Of a stretch of 17,158 nucleotides of DNA, positions 9,633 to 17,158 are shown in pieces. Under the pieces are notes generated by a model that was given only the letters and a program-made list of their open reading frames with translations, had not been told where the DNA came from and did not search any database. This DNA is from Phlebiopsis flavidoalba (lineage: Eukaryota; Basidiomycota; Agaricomycetes; Polyporales; Phanerochaetaceae): contig JAOCPU010000121.1 of NCBI GenBank assembly GCA_035772785.1, forward strand, positions 1 to 17,158. Reading direction: 5' to 3'. Position 1 is the first letter of the stretch; every line of letters begins with the position of its first letter. A program made the position numbers and the translations under genes.

Positions 9633-10147
9633 CGCTGGCTAGACGAGCCCTTGCTCGCGCGGCGCAGATGAAAGGCAAGGCTATTGTTAAGCCCAAGCCC
9701 GCTCCAAAGGCTCTGCAGACTGGGTACGCGAACAGCGATGGGCGCTGCTCAAGATCAGCCCCGTCTTGCGTCAATACACCGAAAGCTTCACAGCCGAAGC
9801 TCGTCGAGTCCGTGTCGACAGAATAATCAAGACGCACCCCAAGGAACGCTCGGAACTGGAACGGGAAGCCCACGTAGCCTTGGGCAAGAGCTACCCTGCG
9901 TCCGCGGTGGCACCAACCAGGTCCAGACGGCCAGCCCGCCGCCTCGTCGTCTCGGCTTCGAAGCGACACACCGACATCCATGCGGCAGGCCTCTCCTGCC
10001 CACCCGCCACCTCAACAATCGCCACCACCGCCGTCAGCGGCGCATTCAACATGCCGCCGTCGCCAGCTCATGCACCCTCACCACCGCCTTTGCCTCCGCT
10101 GCGCAGTCCGACGCCGAACCGACGCTCTCTCGAGCCGACGCCGCCGC

Positions 10148-10290
10148 CGCGTCGTCCGCACTCCAGGACGCCGCCGCGCTCTCCGACGCCTGCCCCGCCG
10201 CGCTCTCCGACGCCGCCGCGCAGCTCTCTCCGACGCCGCCCGCGCTCTCCGACGCCGCCGCGCTCTCCGACGCCGCCGCGCTCCTGGTGC
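10148..10290 (+). repeat. 18-bp minisatellite (SPTPPR-coding), left of the insertion
   Basis: The unit CGCTCTCCGACGCCGCCG recurs about five to six times with small deletions. In one frame it reads Ser-Pro-Thr-Pro-Pro-Arg; in another, Leu-Ser-Asp-Ala-Ala-Ala, so all frames look open and ORFs here are poor evidence. The same unit resumes at about 12727, directly to the right of the inserted element, which shows that the array was one before the insertion. Confidence 0.75.
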
Positions 10291-10303
10291 CCACCAGACC
10301 ATG

Positions 10304-10364
10304 TAGCCCATATATGTTATGGGGGCTATAATATTAGCGCGCCATAATGCGTTATAGGGCTATC
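10304..10364 (+). repeat. Left terminal inverted repeat of the 2.4-kb element
   Basis: It starts TAGCCCATATATGTTATGGG and ends GTTATAGGGCTATC. It contains two GGGCTAT words in direct orientation and CATAATGCGTT, which is exact in the right arm. The repeated words inside each arm look like transposase binding sites by analogy with other TIR elements. Confidence 0.75.
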
Positions 10365-12653
10365 CCTCAACGGCACCCCGTATTCTAGGATAGGGGTCAA
10401 AACCAATGTTGTAGCCATCACTCAGGGCATTCCAAAAACATACCAGAATGGTATGTTTTGATGGGGAAACTGGAGGAGCTATTCGCAAAATACATTTTCG
10501 GAGCCGACTCTTTTTTCGCAAAATAAGCGCCCGAATGCGGGAAAGTGCGGCTGGTCCCTGGGCTAGGCCCAGGGCTGCCACTTGCCGGATTTGGCTCAGA
10601 ATTGATGGCAATCCGCTTCCCATCAATTCCGCTTTTGGGCTGCATTTGGGGTTGCTCCCCAGCTTCCCCCTTGCTTATTTAGGGCGCTGTATTGTAGTTT
10701 GGGTACCTATGTATGTTTAGAACATGCTCACCGAACAGAATCCCATATTTGGCCTGCCAGGGGTGCTACCAATATAATCCGATTTTATTTGGCTTTTTTT
10801 TCGCGATTTTCAATAGGGTACCCTGGGTTCCCCTGCATTCCCCTGGCCTTGCTGCTTCTCGTTTAAGCTCACATATGTTCCCTGAGTATGCCCATAACAT
10901 AGGAACATCATCTGATGCATTCCCATTATCCTGGGAATTGTTTCGAATTTCCGGGTATTTTTCGAAATCTGGGGGTCTGGGCATTGCTTCCTATTGATTG
11001 GGGATTGTTCTGAGCATTTCCCCCATATAGATACACTATATTAAAGTATTTCCACCGTGCAGATCAAAGGATTTAACATGATATGAATGTTTGGGAACAT
11101 ATTTCTGCGGAATTGATGGCTACTCCCCCTATACCCCTCCAGATCAATAATCTGCTATTCTGAGTGGATGGAAAGTACTCTATAGGTATCTAGTATATGC
11201 AGATAAATTGTGGAAGCAAGGGGATGGCTGTAGCTAGTGCGATTCCCCAGATCTTGGTCAATTATCCTGGCGCTTATTTTCGGATTTTAGGGTTAAGCTC
11301 AAATCATAGTATTACAGTACAAATGAAGCTTAGCTGATATCTCCATCGTATTCTACACCCCTGAAAACCCTTATATCCAAATTTGCGAAAGGAGGGGACA
11401 TGTACAGGCTGTCAGAGCATAGAAAACAGATAGGAAGTTGTGTAATTATACAGAGATTCATGTTAACCCCATGCATTCTCTTGTAACACTAGCACATCTT
11501 TCCACCCACTTGGGGGATTGATGTAAACTAAATTGTAGCATGTGTGGGAGGTATGTAGGATGTGTTCTACAGCTGGAAATGAATTATCCTGCTCTGTGTG
11601 TGAATAGGTGCACATGTTTTTCGCTTTTTTAAACCCTAAATGACGCTTTTATTTGGGTTTAAGGCCTGCAGCACCTGGGGAAGTTGTTCTAAAGCTTAGA
11701 AAACTAATTCCACACATGTCCCTACATGCACAGAGTATATAGACAACAGCCAGAAGGTATCCCACCGCTGTGGAGCCCAGGGGTAAATGCGCATTTTCGC
11801 TTTTATGCTGGGTACCCCCATTTTGGGGTATATATCAGGATGTAGCATGTGCTGTATTGGTCCCCTGGTGTTCCAGCGTTGTATATACACTATCCCAATG
11901 CTATATGAGTATCCTAGATAGTTACAACGACCCCCAGACCAATAATACCCCCAAGGGAACCTGCCCAAATATTATTTTTCCGCTTTTCCCAGAATAATAT
12001 ATATCCCTATTGTTCCCATGTGCTTGGATAGCTTCCAAACTTCATTTCTGTATTGCCCCAATGTATGCCTATATAATGGCAAGCATACCGCCCATTTGTA
12101 GGCCCCCATTCCCCCAGGGTATACCCCCCAATGTGCCATTTGACCGCTTTTTTATGAATTATTATAGTATTTATTTTATTTTATTGTGAGCCTGCACATC
12201 ATGGAACCTCTCAAAAATCGAGATCTGAGCTCTACAGATGTATATCTATGTAACCTACATAAAAGAATGGAGGGGAACGAAAGGGGAGGGCAGGAATAGC
12301 AGCAGAAATGGGCAGGAAAAAGCGGAATATAATGCCAGGAGCTGGCCCATCAAGATCTAATCTAATTTGATGGAAGCAGAATCTTATCTGGAAGCAGGAA
12401 CCATCAGTGCCACAAAGCTTTTGATGGGAACCGGTTCCTGGCGCTTTTTGAGCGCTTTTTTCCGCAATTCCATGGGGTTGCATATTGTAGAAAACTCTAT
12501 TTTGCCTCATAGCTCCCTTCCATCAAAACATATGACAAAACTGTTTAACTGACATATGGTTTGTTTTGATGGCTCTACCACCCAGAATATTTTCGACATT
12601 TTTGGTCCCCTATTTTAAGATGAGGGGAGGCTGGGCTACAGTGGGTGCTATGA

Positions 12654-12713
12654 GATAGCCCCAAAACGCATTATGGAGCGCTCTAGCGATAGCCCCATAA
12701 TATATAAAGGCTA
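12654..12713 (-). repeat. Right terminal inverted repeat of the 2.4-kb element
   Basis: Read on the minus strand it starts TAGCCTTTATATATTATGGG and ends TTTTGGGGCTATC. Relative to the left arm it lacks one G and differs mainly in an eight-base block in the middle. The moderate divergence between arms suggests that the element is not a very recent perfect copy. Confidence 0.75.
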
Positions 12714-12726
12714 CATGCACGCCTGG

Positions 12727-12760
12727 CTCTCCGACGCCGCCGCGCTCTCCGACGCCGCCG
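12727..12760 (+). repeat. 18-bp minisatellite, right of the insertion
   Basis: Two more copies of the CTCTCCGACGCCGCCG unit lie only 10 bp beyond the CATG that flanks the 2.4-kb element. They match the array ending at 10290 and confirm that one coding repeat array was split. Confidence 0.75.
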
Positions 12761-12889
12761 TCTCTGCCTAGGGACTCTCCAATCCCGCCGCCGCCGCCTC
12801 CTCGGGACTCTTCAATGCCGCCGCCGTCGACGCGCGGCACTTTCCAATGCCGTCGCCGTCGAACCCCCCCCCGCCCCAGCCGCCATCGA

Positions 12890-12985
12890 CGCGGCACTCT
12901 CCAATGCCGTCGCCGCCGTCGTCGCCCCCGCCGCCGCCATCGTCGTCGCCGCCGTTGCCGCCGCCGCCGCCGCCGCCTCTGCCCC
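12890..12985 (+). repeat. CCG/TCG triplet tract (poly-Pro coding)
   Basis: The tract is an interrupted run of CCG, CCC and TCG triplets. In the likely frame it encodes a Pro/Ser run. The other two forward frames read Arg-rich and Ala-rich, so the arginine-rich translation seen in one long ORF here is a shifted reading and not a nucleic-acid-binding domain. Confidence 0.6.
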
Positions 12986-14049
12986 CGCTGTATCCCTCAT
13001 ATCCGCCCCATTCGGTGTCGGCGCCCCGCGGCGCGTCCCATCAACCCCACCAGCGGATCCGCCTCCCCCTGCCGTCGGCCCCCACTGCGAAACCCTGCCG
13101 CCGCCGCCGCCGCATCAGGGAAGAACAGCTTGGCAGCGACATGGGCTGCCGCTGCACAAGCAAAGGCGAATGTAGCAGCAATGAAGGCTGCCGCAGCACG
13201 AGAGAAGGCCAACGGCGCGTCGACGAGACTCGGCGCATCGCCCGCAAAGGCCGTCTCGCTCAAGAAGCCCCCTGCGCAGCGTGCGAGGGGCGCATTACCT
13301 CTGGAAGGGCCGATCGCACCCGCGCCGTTCAGGTTCAAGGAAGCCAACCCGGACGGTTGGCCTGGCTACATCGAGACAGGTTACACCTTCTTGATGGATG
13401 CCAAACTTGGTCCGGCCTTCAACGAGGCCGTTGTCGCGTGGACGGAATTCGAGCGAAAGCTCGGGTTCAATGAAAAAGGTACGTGTATATATTAATTATT
13501 GAATGTAAACTAATACAACCTTTCGTTAGGCTCGCGGACTAGCTCCCGCACAACGTCCGGTCCAACTGGCCTACTGGATGGGCACCCCAGCGGCGCGATC
13601 TGTCGAAGCGCCCCACCATTTTGGACGCCGCCGCGTTCGGTCGCGAGCTCATCGCGTTGGTGGCGTTCGATACAGCCATCCTGGCGGGACCTAGGGGACG
13701 GTCGGCCCCTCCTCACGCAGCCTATGGGTGAGATGGACGCACTCATGAAACCTGGGAAGTGTGGTTTCTTTTTGGTCCTCCTCGCTCTAGTGTGGTGGCA
13801 CGACGCCGGTGCACAGCCCGGCGTGGCATGGTTCGAGGCGACGTTTGATTACATCGTCGCCGACCTCGTTTGGGCGCTCAACGAGTTGATGCGCATTTCC
13901 GACGCAGCAGACAGGCCCGACGGCGGCGTCCCTGGTCCAAGCGCGAAGGAGGTGCCCCGCAAGCGACCCCGCAGAGCTGACTAAGCGGTTGCTGAAGCTG
14001 GGGCGCATCAAAGCGCACCTGGTCACGTCACGGTTAGGATGCCCCATCT

Positions 14050-14165
14050 CCAGTGTTTCTACATCTGTATACTACTCTTTTAATGTGATAAACATTGCTA
14101 CACCACTGTCTGAGCAAGTATTTGTACAGCAGCAAAGCATACAAGCAGGTGGGTAGAAACAGTGG
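14050..14165. repeat. Short AT-rich segment bounded by a 13-bp inverted repeat
   Basis: CCAGTGTTTCTAC at 14050-14062 and GTAGAAACAGTGG at 14153-14165 pair with one mismatch. The ends resemble hAT termini (CAGTG), but no 8-bp duplication flanks them. A miniature element of about 115 bp is possible. It lies between the stop codons of the two convergent genes. Confidence 0.3.
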
Positions 14166-14251
14166 AAATCTGCTTACATAATGGCATCATAAGGGAGGAC
14201 ACCCGAACGCGCAGCAGTTACAGACGGCCTGGCATGATTACCTAACCCATT

Positions 14252-14414
14252 GCATCCCAATTGGGCATGCCGCGGGCGCTGCGAGAGCTCACATTTGAAG
14301 GCCCGCTGCATGTACGCGGTGGGGTAAGGCCCACCGTTATGCAAATCGGACCTCGGGCGAAGTCGCCGTAAATATGCAAATCGATGACCGCTCAGAAGCG
14401 GTATGATTTGCATA
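14252..14414. other. Hairpin cluster with three TATGCAAATC copies
   Basis: Within 163 bp there are a near-palindrome (14252-14270, core CCCAATTGGG), a stem GGTGGG/CCCACC (14318-14335), a small GGCGA/TCGCC stem near 14356-14367, and a nested hairpin at 14373-14414. In the last, TATGCAAATC pairs with GATTTGCATA around an inner stem ACCGCT-CAGA-AGCGGT. A third TATGCAAATC lies at 14338-14347. No long ORF spans it. Candidates are a structured RNA, a regulatory site or the end of a mobile element. The AG-rich context and lack of a T-run argue against a simple Pol III gene. Confidence 0.45.
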
Positions 14415-16062
14415 ACCAGCACGGCCAATGGTGGCTGGGTGGCGTCAGACGCCCGTCAAGACCAGACGAAACAGTCGAGGTAGTCAATGTATGCGCGCAA
14501 GTCTCTACGTTGAAGCATAGTGAGTGGGGTGTGGAGATTCAAATGTAGATTTACCATGCATTGAAGCCAAATACTATGATATTACATGCAAGGGATTCTA
14601 CGCTACAGTGACAACGACACCGTGTGCCCACTTCGACGTCACACCTTAACTATCACTGGCAGGGGGGTCAGGGTCCATACGGTAGAGCTCCTCCTCGGCC
14701 TCGAGAACGGTGAACTGTACAAGCTCTGCCGTTAGGTCGACTTCCTCGCTGGTGGCCGAGTTGACACGCGCGTAGTCAACCAACGTCCTGTTCCAGTTGA
14801 AGTTGAGGGCCTCAATAGCCTCGAAGACGTCCGCGCGCCGAGTTGCGTTCGACGGTCGGTGGAGACTTGCTTTGCTCGCGAGAAGAGCCGCTCGCTAGAT
14901 ACAGAGGAAGCTGGAATCGGGAGGATATCCAGTGCCATTCGTGCCAGCGTAGGATACATATGCGAGTGACGCTAAGGTATACTGAGGTTAGCTGCACAAA
15001 CACAATACATGGATCACACATACCTGCCACCACTCAACAGTGTCGGTGTCGCGCGAGACGTCGAGGGAGAGGGCCTCGATGTAACGGGTGAGCTCATCAC
15101 GCCACCCGTTTACATCGTCGCACGTCGCCACATTGTGCTTGGCTCGACGACGACGGTCGTAGTCGTCGTCATCGTCATCGTCGTTATTGTCTCTGGCGTT
15201 GTTGTTGTTGTCATTGCCGCTTCCAGTCGCGCCGGCTGCTACTTGAGGTGGGTGGGGATCTTCACGGTCCGGCGCATCTGACACAGCGGCAGCTGCACGC
15301 TGCTGATGACGGGCCTCGGTTGCCTTGGTGAGACCAAGACGCTTTGGCCAATACTCCTTCATCTAGAGATAACTAACAGTGAGTAGTGGTCTGTGTGATA
15401 AGGAAGGAGACATACGGCGGATTCGACGACATCGCGTGCGTGCTTGTTCCAGTTCACCGCGTCGGGGTCTCCTGCGTCAATAGCGGCCTGCTGTTCCTTT
15501 TCACCGCCCCAGCGAAGCGAAGCTCGAAGTACTCGAGTTTGTAGTACGGATGTAAGACTATTAGCAGGCAAAGATATCAGAATTCGAGCATGGAGTGTGA
15601 GAAGAGCGTGCACGTACACATGGCCAGGATGTAGACACGCGTGTTGTCTAATCCTAGGTAATACTTATCGAGTTTCGTGAGGCCCTTCTTGAGCGCGCCA
15701 TGGAAGGCTTGATACTTCACGTCGTTGGACTTCTTCTCCCAGCGCGAGAAGAGAGCTTCGATGGCGGGGAATGACGCGGTGCAACGTCGAGTGCTTGTCC
15801 GACGAAAAGGTTTGCTGGTAACGGTTTGCATCCTGCGTATACATAGCGTGAGACGGATGAGAAACAACAGAAAGAAGACGTACCGCAAGGATATCAACGC
15901 ACAGCTTCGTGCGAGCCCAATCCTCCTCCTTGAGGATGAATGCCGACCATGGTATTTTCTTCTCTACTTGACCATTCTTGCGCACCGTCGTAATGGGCCC
16001 GAACTTATCATCTGCCGTGGCAAGGAATATCTGAATGGGCTGAGGTGTGGACATTAGATGAC

Positions 16063-16070
16063 TGGACAAG
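16063..16070 (+). repeat. Left 8-bp target duplication TGGACAAG
   Basis: TGGACAAG directly precedes the TIR at 16071 and is repeated exactly after the right TIR at 16777-16784. An 8-bp duplication is diagnostic of hAT-type integration. Confidence 0.9.
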
Positions 16071-16776
16071 TAGTGTTTTAGGGTCCGGTGTCCAGGGTCC
16101 GGTCCCGGTCCTTTGACCCATTTTGCTAGGACCAGGACTGAGACCACCTTAGGACCAGGACCAGTATGCTCAGGACTGGACCAAGACTGCAGTCCTGGTC
16201 CTTATATGGTCCTACAGTAGTCCTGGACTGGTTCAGACTGGTCTGGGACTGCTGTCAGTCCAGACCAGTCTGTGACCGGTTCAGACCAGTCCTTTCTACT
16301 ATATCTCACTGTTTACAGGCTAGAACTATGTTTTCTCTCTATAAAATAGCTATTAGTATATAGATGGATACATTATAACACAACAGCAGCATATAGATTA
16401 GTTATGATGGCAGGCAAAAGTGAACAGGTATCATGTTACATAGTAGTTGAGCTGTGTAGAACAGTGCCTAGTAATAACACAACATCATATTCAAGTTATA
16501 AGAGACCCTAAGTCATCTAAAGAAAGGTCTTTCTAGCTGAAAAAGCTAGTTACACCATGTTACAACTAGTCACATGTGGCTAGTAGAGGACCAGTCCATG
16601 ACCAGTCTGGGGACCAGTCTGACCAGTCCTAGCTAATCAGGACATTGGACAGGACCAGGACTTTGGGACTGTGACCGGACCAGCTCAGACTAGGACTGAC
16701 AAGCGGTCCTAGGCAGTCCAGTCTCGGTCCAAGTCCCGGTCCCAAGCCAGTCCCAGGACCGGACCCTAAAACACTA
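16071..16776. mobile_element. 706-bp non-autonomous hAT element (MITE-like)
   Basis: Perfect 19-bp terminal inverted repeats (TAGTGTTTTAGGGTCCGGT at 16071-16089 and its complement at 16758-16776) and an exact 8-bp target duplication define the element. The outer 190-240 bp on each side are packed with GGACCAG, CCAGTCC and CTGGTCC words in both orientations, typical of hAT subterminal transposase-binding arrays. The middle (about 16310-16580) is AT-rich and has no ORF, so the element depends on a transposase in trans. It sits inside an intron of a hAT transposase gene, near the intron's 3' end. Confidence 0.92.
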
Positions 16777-16784
16777 TGGACAAG
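16777..16784 (+). repeat. Right 8-bp target duplication TGGACAAG
   Basis: This exact copy of the left flank lies directly after the right TIR. Removing the element and one copy restores an intron of 53 bp with a GTGAGT donor and a CTCAG acceptor, which matches the other introns of the gene. Confidence 0.9.
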
Positions 16785-17158
16785 ACAGAACAAAAGGATA
16801 ACTCACTATGCGTAGATGATGTGCTCGCTCGAGCATTTTGTGAGTACTGCCCCACCGCGTGTTGCCGTGCAAGGGAATGACGAGCGGTTTGGGTATGCCG
16901 CAAAGGGTTTGCTGCGCCTGGAATGCCTGCTTTCGTTGACCCGAGGCTTGCAGCTATACCATTGCAGATGAGTAACAGTATGAGGATTTCGAAAGCAAGA
17001 AACGAACCTTGACCGTCAGCGTTCGCACCGCTGAGATGGCGTCGATACCACTACCAATCCGGTTCTCTGGATCTGCTGGATCGAAGTTCCAAATCGCATC
17101 TCGCGACTCGGCCACGGCGACTTGCGTTATTTCGGACATGAACGCTTCGACTGCGAGG

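Larger units (their letters stand above)
8095..10299 (+). pseudogene. 5' part of a fungal-specific Trp-rich/acidic/Pro-rich protein gene, interrupted by a transposon
   Basis: The ATG at 8095 opens a very basic N-terminus, followed by RFAFLHEQLPAYLAA and FWASFFPEWWAR. From memory this FLxxxLPxYL...FW...EWW...PW block begins a protein family found in many copies in Agaricomycetes; its function is unknown. Exons are 8095-8443, 8501-8892, 8936-9194 and 9247 onward, with introns of 57, 43 and 52 bp. Later blocks are LKTWFTYRRDKQRR, a charged helix ending AAQEEYDERLKEYETLQ, FLDALARYTGTTITLLSG, then an Asp/Glu run (about 9320-9430), a Lys/Ala patch, an acidic TSDEDD repeat and a Pro-rich tail. The frame is broken at GCGCGCG 8317-8323 (+2), about 8354-8361 (-1), C8 8592-8599 (+1), G4 8757-8760 (+1), GGG 9417-9419 (+1), GGG 9520-9522 (+1) and about 9717-9724 (-1). 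Discounting these, the first three exon lengths fit their intron phases. Continuation lies at 12718-13984. Confidence 0.65.
10304..12713. mobile_element. 2,410-bp AT-rich TIR element, non-autonomous, family unassigned
   Basis: The boundaries are sharp. GC-rich coding repeat stops at CATG (10300-10303), an AT-rich segment starts TAGCCC and ends GGCTA at 12713, then CATG (12714-12717) and the same coding repeat resume. Ends are imperfect inverted repeats (10304-10364 and 12654-12713; about 48 of 61 aligned positions match). A further inverted match lies inside: TATGTTTTGATGG near 10450 against CCATCAAAACATA near 12522. The longest internal ORFs are under 100 codons and carry no transposase motif, so mobility would need a protein supplied elsewhere. 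CATG may be a 4-bp target duplication or, because it is palindromic, part of the repeat. A 4-bp duplication would fit groups such as Academ or Sola1, but I cannot choose between them. Confidence 0.75.
12718..13984 (+). pseudogene. 3' part of the transposon-split fungal-specific gene
   Basis: The frame resumes in the SPTPPR repeat, passes a long Pro-rich tract (about 12840-13000) and an Ala/Lys-rich helix (AAAQAKANVAAMKAAAARE), and reaches the block NPDGWPGYIETGYTFLMD...AFNEAVVAWTEFERKLGF. An intron of 51 bp (13479-13529, GTACGT..TTAG) follows, then blocks RPVQLAYWM, RRDLSKRPTILDAAAFGRE and WWRSIQPSWRDLG, a hydrophobic segment FFLVLLALVWWHDAG, and a basic end KRPRR before TAA at 13982-13984. 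From memory this W...F...L....W...E...GF...WW..LQPxWR pattern is the C-terminal half of the same mushroom family as the part at 8095. Frame breaks are visible. The CGCGCGG at 12831-12837 has 2 bp more than its own downstream repeat unit, and TT at 13657-13658 separates the GRELIA frame from the WWRS frame. The three conserved blocks after the intron lie in three frames. The function is unknown. Confidence 0.6.
14646..17158 (-). pseudogene. hAT-superfamily transposase, 5'-truncated by the window edge, with three frameshifts
   Basis: Seven exons are visible on the minus strand: 17158-17008, 16953-16807, 16039-15884, 15832-15618, 15557-15416, 15362-15024 and 14971-14646 (TAA 14646-14648). Introns are 51-60 bp except the one at 16040-16806, which holds a 706-bp insertion and would otherwise be 53 bp. 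Family hallmarks are TRWGSTHKMLERA in exon 2, WSAFILKEEDW in exon 3, FSRWEKK and KLDKYYLGLDN in exon 4, an Asp-rich insert in exon 6, and the dimerisation-domain block YPTLARMALDILPIPASS followed by SERLFSRAKQ in exon 7. hAT transposases cut and paste DNA with 8-bp target duplications. The BED finger and first catalytic aspartate would lie upstream of the window. Frameshifts are G4 at 15766-15769 (+1), a duplicated CGAAG at 15513-15522 (+5) and an extra GC at 14832-14838 (+2). With these discounted, every exon length fits its intron phase. The copy as read cannot make a full transposase. Confidence 0.85.

Noticed and set aside
10078..10311. Minus-strand Arg/Ala-rich ORFs over the minisatellite
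   Set aside because: They are antisense readings of the 18-bp SPTPPR repeat, with no independent support.
12815..13000. Arginine-rich N-terminus of the 226-codon plus-strand ORF
   Set aside because: The Arg run is the shifted frame of a Pro-coding CCG tract. The 2-bp CG insertion at 12831-12836 explains why the frame is wrong there, although the same ORF is probably correct from about 13090 onward.
14373..14414. Helitron 3' end
   Set aside because: The hairpin has a suitable size, but no CTRR end follows within the expected distance and no matching 5' TC end was found.
1..17158. Large composite element covering everything from the divergent pair to the hAT gene
   Set aside because: I looked for matching inverted ends near 6600-6750 and 14000-14650 and found none. 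The arrangement alone does not support a single element.

Overview
The window looks like accessory, transposon-rich chromosome of a filamentous basidiomycete, most likely an Agaricomycete mushroom. Evidence for this is short introns (about 43-60 bp, GTRNGT donors, CTRAY-like branch points, YAG acceptors), GC-rich coding DNA, a fungal-type hAT transposase, a probable KDZ-transposase N-terminus, and two gene families that I recognise from memory as highly multiplied in mushrooms. No housekeeping gene, rRNA, tRNA or CRISPR array was found.

Layout. Positions 1-2650 are GC-rich and carry no convincing gene; they hold a degenerate tandem repeat (1-250), an 11-bp hairpin (798-823) and two diverged inverted copies of one repeat (486-537 and 2014-2065). 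Positions 2650-3400 are an A-rich island with a degenerate tandem repeat of about 82 bp. At 3434-3767 (minus) is the first exon of a probable KDZ-family transposase, cut off at the edge of the A-rich island. Positions 3780-6700 are mostly undecipherable, with many splice-like signals, a 27-bp tandem repeat and a few weak ORFs.

From 6771 the content becomes clear. A minus-strand gene (6771-7954, three exons) encodes a protein with an RNase H1 N-terminal/viroplasmin-like domain at each end. Head-to-head with it, about 140 bp away, a plus-strand gene (8095-13984) encodes a long fungal-specific protein with Trp-rich, acidic and Pro-rich segments. This gene is split by a 2,410-bp AT-rich element (10304-12713) with imperfect 61-bp terminal inverted repeats and a CATG target duplication, inserted in an 18-bp minisatellite encoding Ser-Pro-Thr-Pro-Pro-Arg. 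After a gap with a hairpin cluster (14252-14414) comes a convergent hAT transposase gene on the minus strand (14646 to beyond 17158), whose 53-bp fourth-from-last intron has been expanded to 767 bp by a 706-bp non-autonomous hAT element with 19-bp perfect TIRs and an 8-bp target duplication.

All three recognisable genes are broken by small indels, nearly all insertions in homopolymers or short tandem repeats, with no clear nonsense substitution. Once these indels are discounted, every exon length and intron phase agrees except in the Pro-rich part of the split gene. They are either recently decaying copies or carry consensus errors. The most interesting points are the nested insertions, the head-to-head gene pair that may be one amplified module, and the unassigned 2.4-kb element.
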